A DNA stretch of 39,495 bases from an uncultured bacterium (GTDB lineage Bacteria; Cyanobacteriota; Vampirovibrionia; Gastranaerophilales; Gastranaerophilaceae). Both the position numbers and the translations under genes were made by a program. Below are positions 32,902-39,495 of the stretch, piece by piece. The notes beneath the pieces are model-generated. The model was given only the letters and a program-made list of their open reading frames with translations. It ran no database searches and had not been told where the DNA came from. Each line of letters starts with the position of its first letter. Position 1 is the stretch's first letter. The stretch is taken from the NCBI GenBank assembly GCA_902797985.1, contig CADBUZ010000014.1, positions 1-39,495 of the forward strand. The letters are read 5' to 3'.

Positions 32902-33750
32902 ATGACATTAACACAAGAAAAATATTATATGGAAATAACACCAAACGGTTATGGAATAGCTATAAAACGTGGAGAAACATTATTTTCTGATAAATCAGAA
33001 TTTCAAAAAGTAGAAATATTTGAAACAGACTCAACATTAGGCAGAGTATTGACATTGGATGATTTAATGATGACAACAGAAGGTGATGAATGGCATTATC
33101 ACGAAATGATAGCACATATTCCAATGATGCAGCATCCAAATCCAAAAACAGTATTAGTAATAGGCGGTGGAGACGGCGGAACAATTCGAGAAGTTCTTAA
33201 ACATAATACTGTTGAAAAAGTTGTACTTTGTGAAATAGATGGAATGGTTATTGATGCTTGTAAAAAATATCTTCCTACTATTGCGTGCGAATTAGATAAT
33301 CCAAAATGTGAAATACTTGTTCAAGATGCTATCGAATATATTAAAGATAAGGAAAATATGTTTGATATAGTCTTGATTGACTCTACTGACCCAATGGGGC
33401 CGGGAGAGGGTTTATTTACGGATGAATTTTATGCTAATGTAAAACGTTCTCTTAAAAAAGGCGGTATTATGGTAGCTCAATCAGAAAGTCCTTTTGCACA
33501 AGCAGAATCTGTTCAAAAAATGTATGTACAATTGAACAAAGTTTTCCCTATTTGTTCTACATATACATCTAATATTCCAACATATCCCGGTGGATATTGG
33601 GCTTGGGCTTTTTGTTCAGAAGATGTGAAGCCGCTTTCTTATTATGCTGAAGATAGAGCTGATGATATTATTAAAACTTGTAAAATTTATAATAGGGATT
33701 ACCATAATGCAAGATTTGCATTACCTAATTATTTAAAAAACTTATTATAA
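32902..33750 (+). CDS. speE: Spermidine synthase
   Basis: This 282-residue aminopropyltransferase makes spermidine from putrescine and decarboxylated SAM. Motifs are MTTEGDEWHYHEMIAHIP, VLVIGGGDGGTIREVLKH (cofactor binding), LCEIDGMVIDACKKYLP, and the active-site Asp in LIDSTDPMGPGEGLF. PTYPGGYWAWAFCS completes the family pattern. AAAGGAG lies 6 nt before the ATG at 32902; an in-frame TTG at 32884 lies before that site and is unlikely. No speD is in the window. Two terminators follow. Confidence 0.96.
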   Translation: MTLTQEKYYMEITPNGYGIAIKRGETLFSDKSEFQKVEIFETDSTLGRVLTLDDLMMTTEGDEWHYHEMIAHIPMMQHPNPKTVLVIGGGDGGTIREVLKHNTVEKVVLCEIDGMVIDACKKYLPTIACELDNPKCEILVQDAIEYIKDKENMFDIVLIDSTDPMGPGEGLFTDEFYANVKRSLKKGGIMVAQSESPFAQAESVQKMYVQLNKVFPICSTYTSNIPTYPGGYWAWAFCSEDVKPLSYYAEDRADDIIKTCKIYNRDYHNARFALPNYLKNLL

Positions 33751-33771
33751 TTTTTTATAATATATTATGAA

Positions 33772-33800
33772 AAAGGGGCGGTATTTACCGTCCCTTTGTT
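33772..33800 (+). terminator. speE terminator 1
   Basis: AAAGGGGCGG, loop TATTTA, CCGTCCCTTT form a 10-bp stem with one G-T pair, followed by GTT. It is 22 bp after the speE stop. Confidence 0.75.
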
Positions 33801-33802
33801 AA

Positions 33803-33831
33803 TTATGAGAAATACGTCCTCATAACTTTTT
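33803..33831 (+). terminator. speE terminator 2 (tandem)
   Basis: TTATGAG and CTCATAA form a 7-bp stem (33803-33809, 33819-33825) followed by CTTTTT. It begins 3 bp after the first terminator. The rest of the gap up to 34012 holds palindromes CATGATT-T-AATCATG (about 33892-33906) and TAACATGTTA (about 33933-33942), but no gene. Confidence 0.6.
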
Positions 33832-34012
33832 CGATTATTATGGTAAATCTGAGTGTTAAATTTTGTGATAGCCTCCCTTTATTTTCACTTCATGATTTAA
33901 TCATGTTTTTCAAAAAGTCAAAAACAAACACTAACATGTTAAGAAATGTAATGACGAAAGATTATGCAGGTATTTTTATTTAGTTTTTCTATGCTTTTTA
34001 ACGAAAAATCGG

Positions 34013-34018
34013 TATAAT
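34013..34018 (+). promoter_or_regulatory. -10 box (TATAAT) for a leaderless secreted-protein gene
   Basis: TATAAT is followed by ATATAGT (7 nt) and the ATG at 34026. No Shine-Dalgarno is present. Confidence 0.6.
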
Positions 34019-34025
34019 ATATAGT

Positions 34026-34667
34026 ATGAAAAAGTTTTTAATATTTATTTTTATTATAATGTTTTCAACTTTAAACGTTTATTCTAAAACATCAGATTCT
34101 ACTGAAACAAATGTTTTAGAGCAAAAAGGTTACACAGGAACGCTTCCGGACATATTAGATAAATTCCAAACAACGAAACCTGAAAAAGGTACACCAATTT
34201 TTGAAGCAGAAGAAGGCTTTGATGATCCGGATAAACTTAAGCCCGTCCCTCGTGATAATCCTGCGTTTGTTGATATTATTCTAAAAAAAGATAAAACATC
34301 TACCTATGTAAATGATATTAATAGAATTATTCCGCAAGTTGAAGCATTAATTGACAGTATAGAAAATGAAGAACCTGTTCAATTATTTGTAGCAAAGGCT
34401 ATAACTTTTGATTTTTCTGTTGGTGCATTGAGAAAGAAATTTGATGGAAAACCGGAAAGTTATTATATATCTTATACAAAATTAATGTCCTTGGCAATGA
34501 GGGCAAAATCTATTGCAGAGCTTAGAAAAGAAGGTGCGGAGTATAGTAAATATTTAGCGTATCAAGCGGCAGGTGCGATTTATGCCCCCGATAATATACA
34601 TAAAGAATTGGAATACTTTTTAGAAGAATTAATTGATACCCTAAGAACTCTTAGAGAGGTTGATTAA
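34026..34667 (+). CDS. Secreted protein of unknown function
   Basis: This 213-residue protein has a signal peptide (MKKFLIFIFIIMFSTLNVYS, cut near Ser-Lys). A Pro- and acid-rich linker (residues 40-85, with EAEEGFDDPDKLKPVPRDNPAF) leads to a helical domain (VNDINRIIPQVEALIDSIENEE to DTLRTLREVD). I recognise no family. The helical part has an ALIDSIE and AKAITFDFSVGALRKKFDGKP pattern without a known motif. It is transcribed alone from a leaderless promoter and overlaps the convergent TPR gene by a shared TTAA. It probably acts in the periplasm. Confidence 0.75.
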   Translation: MKKFLIFIFIIMFSTLNVYSKTSDSTETNVLEQKGYTGTLPDILDKFQTTKPEKGTPIFEAEEGFDDPDKLKPVPRDNPAFVDIILKKDKTSTYVNDINRIIPQVEALIDSIENEEPVQLFVAKAITFDFSVGALRKKFDGKPESYYISYTKLMSLAMRAKSIAELRKEGAEYSKYLAYQAAGAIYAPDNIHKELEYFLEELIDTLRTLREVD

Positions 34668-35260
34668 TTTTGTTGACTGCTTAATTCTAAAATTGTTTTT
34701 GTTTTTTTTGCAGGAAAATAGTCAGGATTTATTCTTAGACAGTTTTCAACAGCAACTTTGGCATGTTTGTAATCATTCATATATAAGTAATATTCTGCAA
34801 AAAGATAATGTAATTCAACATCATTATAAAAATAGCTTAAACTTTTATCTAAGAATGGTTTACATACATTAGGATAATCATTTTTTAAAAAAGCTCTTGC
34901 TAAAAACTTATAACTTTCACCATTTATATTTTGAAAAATATCGGCGTAACTAACTATTTGTCTTATATAATTTAATTGTTTTGTTTTAAAAAACATAGTT
35001 AAATCTATTTCTAAAAAATTTCTGATTTGAAAATAAGTAGGATATTCTTTTAAATAACCTTTTAAAATTTGAATGATTTTTAATAACCAATCAGCTCTCA
35101 CAGAATCTATAGAAGAAAAAATGTTTTCCGCTTCAATAAGATGTCCAGTTAAAAGCAGGCAATATCCATATTCTAAAGAATGATTATTTGTTTTAAAATA
35201 ATCAATACAAGAATTTATATCTCCGTTCTCCAGAAGTTTTAGTGCTTCTTTTTCTTCCAT
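34664..35260 (-). CDS. TPR-like protein, second gene of a TPR operon
   Basis: This 198-residue protein has degenerate TPR-like helices: EALKLLENGDINSCIDYFKTNN, YGYCLLLTGHLIEAENIFSSID near the start, and YKFLARAFLKNDYPNVCKPFLDKSL and HYLFAEYYLYMNDYKHAKVAVENCLRINPDY near the end. No signal peptide is present. It starts 11 bp after the stop of the exported TPR protein upstream and has no clear Shine-Dalgarno, so translation is probably coupled. The two probably serve one complex. It converges with the secreted-protein gene. Confidence 0.8.
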   Translation of the reverse strand: MEEKEALKLLENGDINSCIDYFKTNNHSLEYGYCLLLTGHLIEAENIFSSIDSVRADWLLKIIQILKGYLKEYPTYFQIRNFLEIDLTMFFKTKQLNYIRQIVSYADIFQNINGESYKFLARAFLKNDYPNVCKPFLDKSLSYFYNDVELHYLFAEYYLYMNDYKHAKVAVENCLRINPDYFPAKKTKTILELSSQQN

Positions 35261-35271
35261 AATAAGTATAT

Positions 35272-36072
35272 TTAATATCCGTTTCCGTTATTATTCCCGC
35301 CGGAAAAATTAGGCATCATCTGATTCATAAGCATCATTTGCATTAGTTGAGGATCAATTTTGCCACCGTTATTCATATATGGCATCATGTTCATCATGCC
35401 GTTATTATTTCCGTTGTTGTTATTCATCATCATTAATATAGATTGCATTTGTTGTGTTCTTGAATCAACAGGCATTTGGTTAGGAGTCATATTCCCTGTT
35501 AACCCGGATACACCATTTTGTAATAACCCTGCTTTTTGTAAGGTTCTTATCGCATTTACAATTTCGTCATTTGTAGGTTGCGCATTATTATTTTGTTGAG
35601 GGGTTGTTTTGTTTGCATAATCACTTGCTTTGATGACTTTTGTTGTCCCTGCTTCAAGTTCTTTAGGAGTATCAGTTTTTGCTGATGTTGAGCTATCATT
35701 AAATATTGGATTATATTCTTCTTCTATGTCTTCCAATTGTGTTTCTATAGCTGTTACATTTTTCCCGCCAACAAGATTTTTACCTTGTTTTGCAAGTTCT
35801 GTTAATGTTTTATCCGAATTAAGATTGATTACTTTATTATAATTCTGTATAGCTAATAATTTTTTTCCTGTTTTTGAATAGGCTAATCCTAAATAATAAT
35901 ATCCTATTCCAATAGTAGGATCATTTTTAACAACGGATTTCATGGTTGTTATACAGTCTTCATACTTACCGTTTTTATAGTGTTCTATTCCTGTTGCTAT
36001 ATCATCTGTTGATGCATAACAAATATTTATACCTATTATTAAACATAACATTATTAATAAACTACGTACCAT
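35272..36072 (-). CDS. Exported TPR protein with Asn/Met-rich tail
   Basis: This 266-residue protein has a signal peptide (MVRSLLIMLCLIIGINICYA) and two TPRs (IEHYKNGKYEDCITTMKSVV and GYYYLGLAYSKTGKKLLAIQNYNKVINL). An acidic, Thr-rich linker (residues 105-175) follows, then a low-complexity tail rich in Asn, Met and Gly (MMNNNNGNNNGMMNMMPYMNN). The tail may be disordered or interaction-prone; no standard family matches it. AAGGAG lies 5 nt before the ATG, and TATAAT on the minus strand at 36115-36120 is a likely promoter. It heads the two-gene TPR operon. Confidence 0.85.
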   Translation of the reverse strand: MVRSLLIMLCLIIGINICYASTDDIATGIEHYKNGKYEDCITTMKSVVKNDPTIGIGYYYLGLAYSKTGKKLLAIQNYNKVINLNSDKTLTELAKQGKNLVGGKNVTAIETQLEDIEEEYNPIFNDSSTSAKTDTPKELEAGTTKVIKASDYANKTTPQQNNNAQPTNDEIVNAIRTLQKAGLLQNGVSGLTGNMTPNQMPVDSRTQQMQSILMMMNNNNGNNNGMMNMMPYMNNGGKIDPQLMQMMLMNQMMPNFSGGNNNGNGY

Positions 36073-36129
36073 ACTCTCCTTTTAATAATTTTTTGCAGAG
36101 TTTCAATATAATTCTATTATACTATTTAA

Positions 36130-36285
36130 TCAACATTTTTGGAACATAAATAATACTTTAAAATGATATTTATATCCGAAAAAAGTATTGTTTTTTAATG
36201 GAATACTCTTGATGTATTGTTTCTTAAAATTAATCTCGTACTTTTTAACGATTTTATTTTTAAAAACAACTGATAATATAACCAT
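36130..36285 (-). CDS. Possible small basic protein (51 residues)
   Basis: The ATG at 36285 is preceded by AAGGAG, 3 nt upstream, a little close but strong. The protein begins MVILSVVFKNKIVKKYEI and is rich in Lys, Phe and Tyr. It has no signal peptide or clear membrane span. It does not overlap any other gene. The family is unknown; it may not be expressed. Its start overlaps a candidate antisense RNA. Confidence 0.4.
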   Translation of the reverse strand: MVILSVVFKNKIVKKYEINFKKQYIKSIPLKNNTFFGYKYHFKVLFMFQKC

Positions 36286-36358
36286 ATACTCCTTAAAAAA
36301 CAAATGACGATACACATATCCCTAATCAACAGCTATGTACTAACATAGCTTTTTTTTA
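36271..36358 (+). ncRNA. Candidate small RNA, antisense to a small ORF start
   Basis: An extended -10 (TG-A-TAATAT, 36271-36279) or TATACT (36285-36290) would start an RNA at about 36286-36297. It would end at a strong terminator: AGCTATGT (36331-36338), loop ACTA, ACATAGCT (36343-36350), followed by eight T. No plus-strand gene lies upstream of this terminator, so an RNA of about 60-72 nt is the simplest explanation. It would be antisense to the leader of the small ORF at 36130-36285. Confidence 0.4.
36331..36358 (+). terminator. Orphan intrinsic terminator
   Basis: There is a perfect 8-bp stem with a 4-nt loop and a T8 tract on the plus strand only. It lies 122 bp before the transporter start and after no plus-strand gene. 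Confidence 0.8.
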
Positions 36359-36479
36359 TTGTTAAGAATAATAAACATGCTAATTGCATGACTAAATATA
36401 TAAAAATATTGATGATATTATATAATTGATAATGGATTTAGATTGATTAAAAAAGACCTTATTTAACGGAGTAAGAATT

Positions 36480-38243
36480 ATGGAAAAAGTAGATATATTC
36501 TTGGTGTTCACCTTATTAGGCGGATTGTCATTTTTCCTTTACGGAATTAGTTTGATGTCATCGGGATTGGAAAAAGTGGCCGGTGGAAGATTAGAGTCAT
36601 TGTTGAAAAAAATGACTTCAAATCCGATAAAGAGCTTTACTTTAGGGACGGTAATTACTGCGGTAATTCAATCATCATCTGCAGTTACAGTTATGTTAAT
36701 CGGTCTTGTTAACTCAGGGATTATGGAATTATCACAAACAGTAAGTGTAATTATTGGTGCAAACTTAGGAACAACAATTACAGCTTGGCTTTTGAGTTTA
36801 ACTGCTATTCAAGAAAATGCTGCAATATTGTTTAAATTTCTAAAACCTGAAACTTTTGCACCGATATTAGCTTTTATTGGTATTTGTATGATTATGGCAT
36901 CGAAAAGCAATAAAAGAAAAAATATCGGTTCAATTTTTGTTGGGTTTGCAATATTGATGTTTGGTATGGAGGTTATGGCGGATTCAATGAAACCGTTGGC
37001 TGATATGCCTCAGTTTACTCAAGCTATGGTTATGTTTCACAATCCAATATTAGCATTTCTTGTTGGTATGATTATTACAATGATTGTTCAGTCTTCATCA
37101 GCATCAATCGGTATTTTACAGGCTATGTCATTGAATTGTGCTGTTCCATGGATTGTTGCAGTACCTGTTATTTTAGGTCAAAACTTGGGTACGTGTATTT
37201 CTGCAGTGTTGGCAAGTATTGGGGTAAATACTAACGCAAAACGTGTTGCAGGTATTCATGTTATTTATAATATTTTATCGGTTGGAATTTGTTTTCCAAT
37301 GTTTATTATTGCTCAAATGATTTTTGATTTTGCAATAGCTCATCAAAATGTGAATCCTTTCGGAATCGCTATTTTCCATACAGTTTATAATATTTTCACG
37401 GCATTTATGTTATTCCCGTTTGCTAAATTTATAGAAAAATTAACGATTAAATTTATTCCTGACAAGAAGGGTGAACATAAGGTATTCTTAGACGAAAGAT
37501 TATTACTTTCACCAAACCTTGCTATTGCGGAAGCTCATAATAAAACTATAAAGATGGCTTCAAGGGTTGAAAATAATGTTATTTATGCAACAAAATTGTT
37601 AAAACGATTTGAACCTAAAAAAGCTGAAGTTGTCGGTATAAATGAAGAAAAGATTGATAGATATGAAGATAAACTTGAAAACTTTTTAATCAAAGTTTCA
37701 GGACGTGATTTGCCGGAAGAATTGAGTGCGGCGGTTGGTCGCCTGTTGCTGAATATTGGCGATTATGAGAGAATTGGAGATCATGCAATGTCTATTCTTC
37801 ACGTTGCAGAAAAAATGCACGAAAAGAAATTAAGATTTTCAGAGCCTGCTGTTGCTGATATTAAAGTAATTGTTTACGCGGTTTTAGATGTTCTTAAAAT
37901 GGCAAGAATTGCTTACGAAAAATCTGATGATATTTTAGCTTTGGATATTGAACCGCTTGAACAAGTTGTTGACAGACTTATCAGAAAAGCTAAAAAACGT
38001 CATGTTAAAAGATTGCAAGAAGGTATTTGTACTGTTGAATTAGATTTAATGGTATCTGAATTATTTAACGATTTAGAACGTATATCTGATCATTGTTCTA
38101 ATATTGCTACTTCAATACTACAAGCAAAAGATTCTACAGTTGACAGACACGAATTAATCAATAGATTACGTTCATCTGATAATTTGGATTTCAGCAAAAA
38201 ATATGATGAATTTAAAGCTAAATATCCACTGGTAGAAGTGTAG
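36480..38243 (+). CDS. Na/Pi cotransporter family protein with C-terminal PhoU domain
   Basis: This 587-residue protein joins a membrane part (about residues 1-330) to a cytoplasmic PhoU-like helical part (about 350-560). The transporter part has both inverted QSSSA repeats, TAVIQSSSAVTV and MIVQSSSASIG, with GANLGTTITAWL and GQNLGTCISAVLA, typical of the NptA/YjbB (PNaS) family that moves phosphate with sodium, often as an exporter. The PhoU part contains the pattern IGDYERIGDHAMSILH and DLERISDHCSNIA. Such fusions suggest control by phosphate state. No pst or phoB gene is near. Confidence 0.95.
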   Translation: MEKVDIFLVFTLLGGLSFFLYGISLMSSGLEKVAGGRLESLLKKMTSNPIKSFTLGTVITAVIQSSSAVTVMLIGLVNSGIMELSQTVSVIIGANLGTTITAWLLSLTAIQENAAILFKFLKPETFAPILAFIGICMIMASKSNKRKNIGSIFVGFAILMFGMEVMADSMKPLADMPQFTQAMVMFHNPILAFLVGMIITMIVQSSSASIGILQAMSLNCAVPWIVAVPVILGQNLGTCISAVLASIGVNTNAKRVAGIHVIYNILSVGICFPMFIIAQMIFDFAIAHQNVNPFGIAIFHTVYNIFTAFMLFPFAKFIEKLTIKFIPDKKGEHKVFLDERLLLSPNLAIAEAHNKTIKMASRVENNVIYATKLLKRFEPKKAEVVGINEEKIDRYEDKLENFLIKVSGRDLPEELSAAVGRLLLNIGDYERIGDHAMSILHVAEKMHEKKLRFSEPAVADIKVIVYAVLDVLKMARIAYEKSDDILALDIEPLEQVVDRLIRKAKKRHVKRLQEGICTVELDLMVSELFNDLERISDHCSNIATSILQAKDSTVDRHELINRLRSSDNLDFSKKYDEFKAKYPLVEV

Positions 38244-38313
38244 GCAAAGTTTTTAATTTTTAATTTATTCGTGCTAATATATATACATATAAGATAACAA
38301 AGAGGAAATATAA

Positions 38314-39495
38314 ATGAGCGAAACACAAACAAGAGAACCTATTTCCGCAAAGGAAACAATGCGTCAACGCAGATTACAAAAATTAACTGAATTAATGGAT
38401 AAAGGGATTAATCCATATCCGTATAAATATAACAAAGATATTGATGCAGCTGATTTACAAGAAAAATATAAAGATTTGCCGGCAGGTGAAGAAACAGAAG
38501 ATTTTTATTCTGTTGCAGGTCGTGTAATGGCTATTAGAAATTCCGGCATGTTTATTGACCTTATGGATTCATCAGGAAAAATTCAAATATTTTCACACAA
38601 AGATAATATGGATGTTGATAAGTTTAAAACATTAAAACTTATTGATGTTGGTGATATTATGGGATTTTATGGTTCTGTCAGAAGAACTCCGAGAGGGGAA
38701 CTTTCTATTAAGGCTAAAGAATATACTATTCTTTCTAAGTCACTTCAAACATTACCTGAAAAATTTCATGGTTTAACTGACCAAGAAACACGTTATCGTC
38801 AAAGATATGTTGATTTGATTGTGAATGAAAAAACAAGAGATACTTTTAGAAAAAGAAGTCTTATTATTCAAAAAATTAGAGAATATTTAACAAATAAAGG
38901 TTTCTTAGAAGTAGAAACTCCAATGTTACATACTCAGGCAAGTGGAGCTAACGCAAGACCGTTTATAACACATCACAATACGCTTGATATGGATTTAACA
39001 CTGAGAATTGCACCTGAACTTCACTTAAAAAGACTTATGGTCGGCGGTTTGAGCGAAAAGATTTTTGAACTCTCAAGATGTTTCAGAAATGAAGGTATAG
39101 ATACTCGCCACAACCCTGAGTTTACTATGATTGAGTTATATCAATCTTATGTTGATTATAACGATATGATGGAATTGACTGAAAACATGGTAGCATGGGT
39201 TGCTCAAGAAGTTCTTGGAACAACAAAAATTCAATACGGCGAAAATGAAATTGATTTAACACCGCCATGGGATAGAAAAACTATGTTAGGTGCTGTTAAA
39301 GAAGCTACAGGTATTGATTTTATGGAAATCTTCACAGCAGAAGAGGCTGTTCAAAAAGCAAAAGAATTGCATGTTGCGGTTGATGATGATATGAATTGGG
39401 GACAGGTTATTGATGCAATCTTTGAAGAAAAGGTTGAACCTACTTTAATTCAACCTTGTCATATTATTGATTATCCTCGTGAAATTTCGCCTTTG
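38314..39495 (+). CDS. lysS: Lysyl-tRNA synthetase (class II), partial at the window end
   Basis: The 394 residues seen are about four fifths of a usual LysS (about 490-500), and the frame is open at 39495. The N-terminal OB-fold anticodon-binding domain (about 55-150: VAGRVMAIRNSGMFIDLMD, PRGELSIKAKEYTIL) precedes the class II core with ETRYRQRYVDLIVN, motif 1 near FLEVETPMLHTQASGANARPF, and motif 2 as FELSRCFRNEGIDTRHNPEFTMIE. It charges tRNA-Lys. GAGGA lies 8 nt before the ATG. No terminator separates it from the transporter 70 bp upstream. Confidence 0.97.
   Translation, partial: MSETQTREPISAKETMRQRRLQKLTELMDKGINPYPYKYNKDIDAADLQEKYKDLPAGEETEDFYSVAGRVMAIRNSGMFIDLMDSSGKIQIFSHKDNMDVDKFKTLKLIDVGDIMGFYGSVRRTPRGELSIKAKEYTILSKSLQTLPEKFHGLTDQETRYRQRYVDLIVNEKTRDTFRKRSLIIQKIREYLTNKGFLEVETPMLHTQASGANARPFITHHNTLDMDLTLRIAPELHLKRLMVGGLSEKIFELSRCFRNEGIDTRHNPEFTMIELYQSYVDYNDMMELTENMVAWVAQEVLGTTKIQYGENEIDLTPPWDRKTMLGAVKEATGIDFMEIFTAEEAVQKAKELHVAVDDDMNWGQVIDAIFEEKVEPTLIQPCHIIDYPREISPL

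Larger units (their letters stand above)
36073..36479. other. Gap between the TPR operon and the phosphate transporter
   Basis: This 407-bp stretch holds the TPR-operon promoter, a possible 51-codon minus-strand ORF (36130-36285) and a plus-strand terminator hairpin at 36331. CATGC-TAATT-GCATG (36376-36390) is a further short inverted repeat. The transporter gene start has GGAG 10-13 nt upstream. Confidence 0.5.

Noticed and set aside
34660-34872. 70-residue plus-strand ORF after the secreted-protein gene
   Set aside because: It is antisense to the TPR gene at 34664-35260 and has no Shine-Dalgarno or promoter.
1-39495. tRNA, rRNA and CRISPR arrays
   Set aside because: No T-loop-like GGTTCGA sequence with a cloverleaf, no rRNA-like conserved stretch and no regularly spaced repeats were seen in the gaps.

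Overview
The window is strongly AT-rich chromosomal DNA from a bacterium that uses the standard code (TGA acts as a stop) and has an outer membrane (a TolC-family remnant). Several features together suggest a gut-type relative of Cyanobacteria in the Melainabacteria/Vampirovibrionia, most likely Gastranaerophilales. These are a CpcE-like HEAT-repeat protein, a GH57 glycosidase, a plant/proteobacterial-type glutamate-cysteine ligase, a FliJ-like protein, many TPR proteins and a SecA without the C-terminal zinc tail. This placement is inference from gene content; no rRNA, tRNA or CRISPR array was found.

Layout. Bases 1-1037 are decayed accessory DNA: a REP-associated tyrosine transposase (RAYT) pseudogene lies between two inverted REP hairpins and abuts a frameshifted 3' fragment of a TolC-family gene. 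A 624-residue RTX protein converges on that fragment. From 3 to 6.3 kb come a small HTH regulator, a small secreted protein, an MBL hydrolase/TPR pair, type III pantothenate kinase and a 68-residue unknown. From 6.4 to 12.6 kb come a candidate 70-nt RNA, an orphan sensor kinase, a HEAT protein, a TPR protein and a hybrid-cluster-protein homologue that appears to have lost most metal ligands. From 12.6 to 19.4 kb come galE with a glutamate-cysteine ligase, rlmN, an internally duplicated unknown protein and gyrA. From 19.5 to 26.1 kb come GH57, a PilZ-TPR operon, bioG with an unknown partner, and a membrane-anchored unknown. From 26.1 to 31.4 kb, reading rightward, are secA, rnhB, leuD, a dCMP-deaminase-like gene, a fliJ-like gene and a CopG regulator. 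The rest holds a DUF475/TerC membrane protein, a HIT protein, spermidine synthase, a secreted unknown, a two-gene TPR operon, a possible small ORF with an antisense RNA, a Na/Pi cotransporter-PhoU fusion and the start of lysS, which runs off the window.

Most genes are housekeeping. Three observations stand out. (1) Seven genes on both strands have a -10 box exactly 6-7 nt before their ATG and no Shine-Dalgarno sequence, which implies leaderless mRNAs, while their neighbours have strong AGGAG sites. (2) The hybrid-cluster-protein homologue keeps the fold signature but seems to have lost most ligands of both metal clusters. (3) Two orphan promoter-terminator units look like roughly 70-nt small RNAs.
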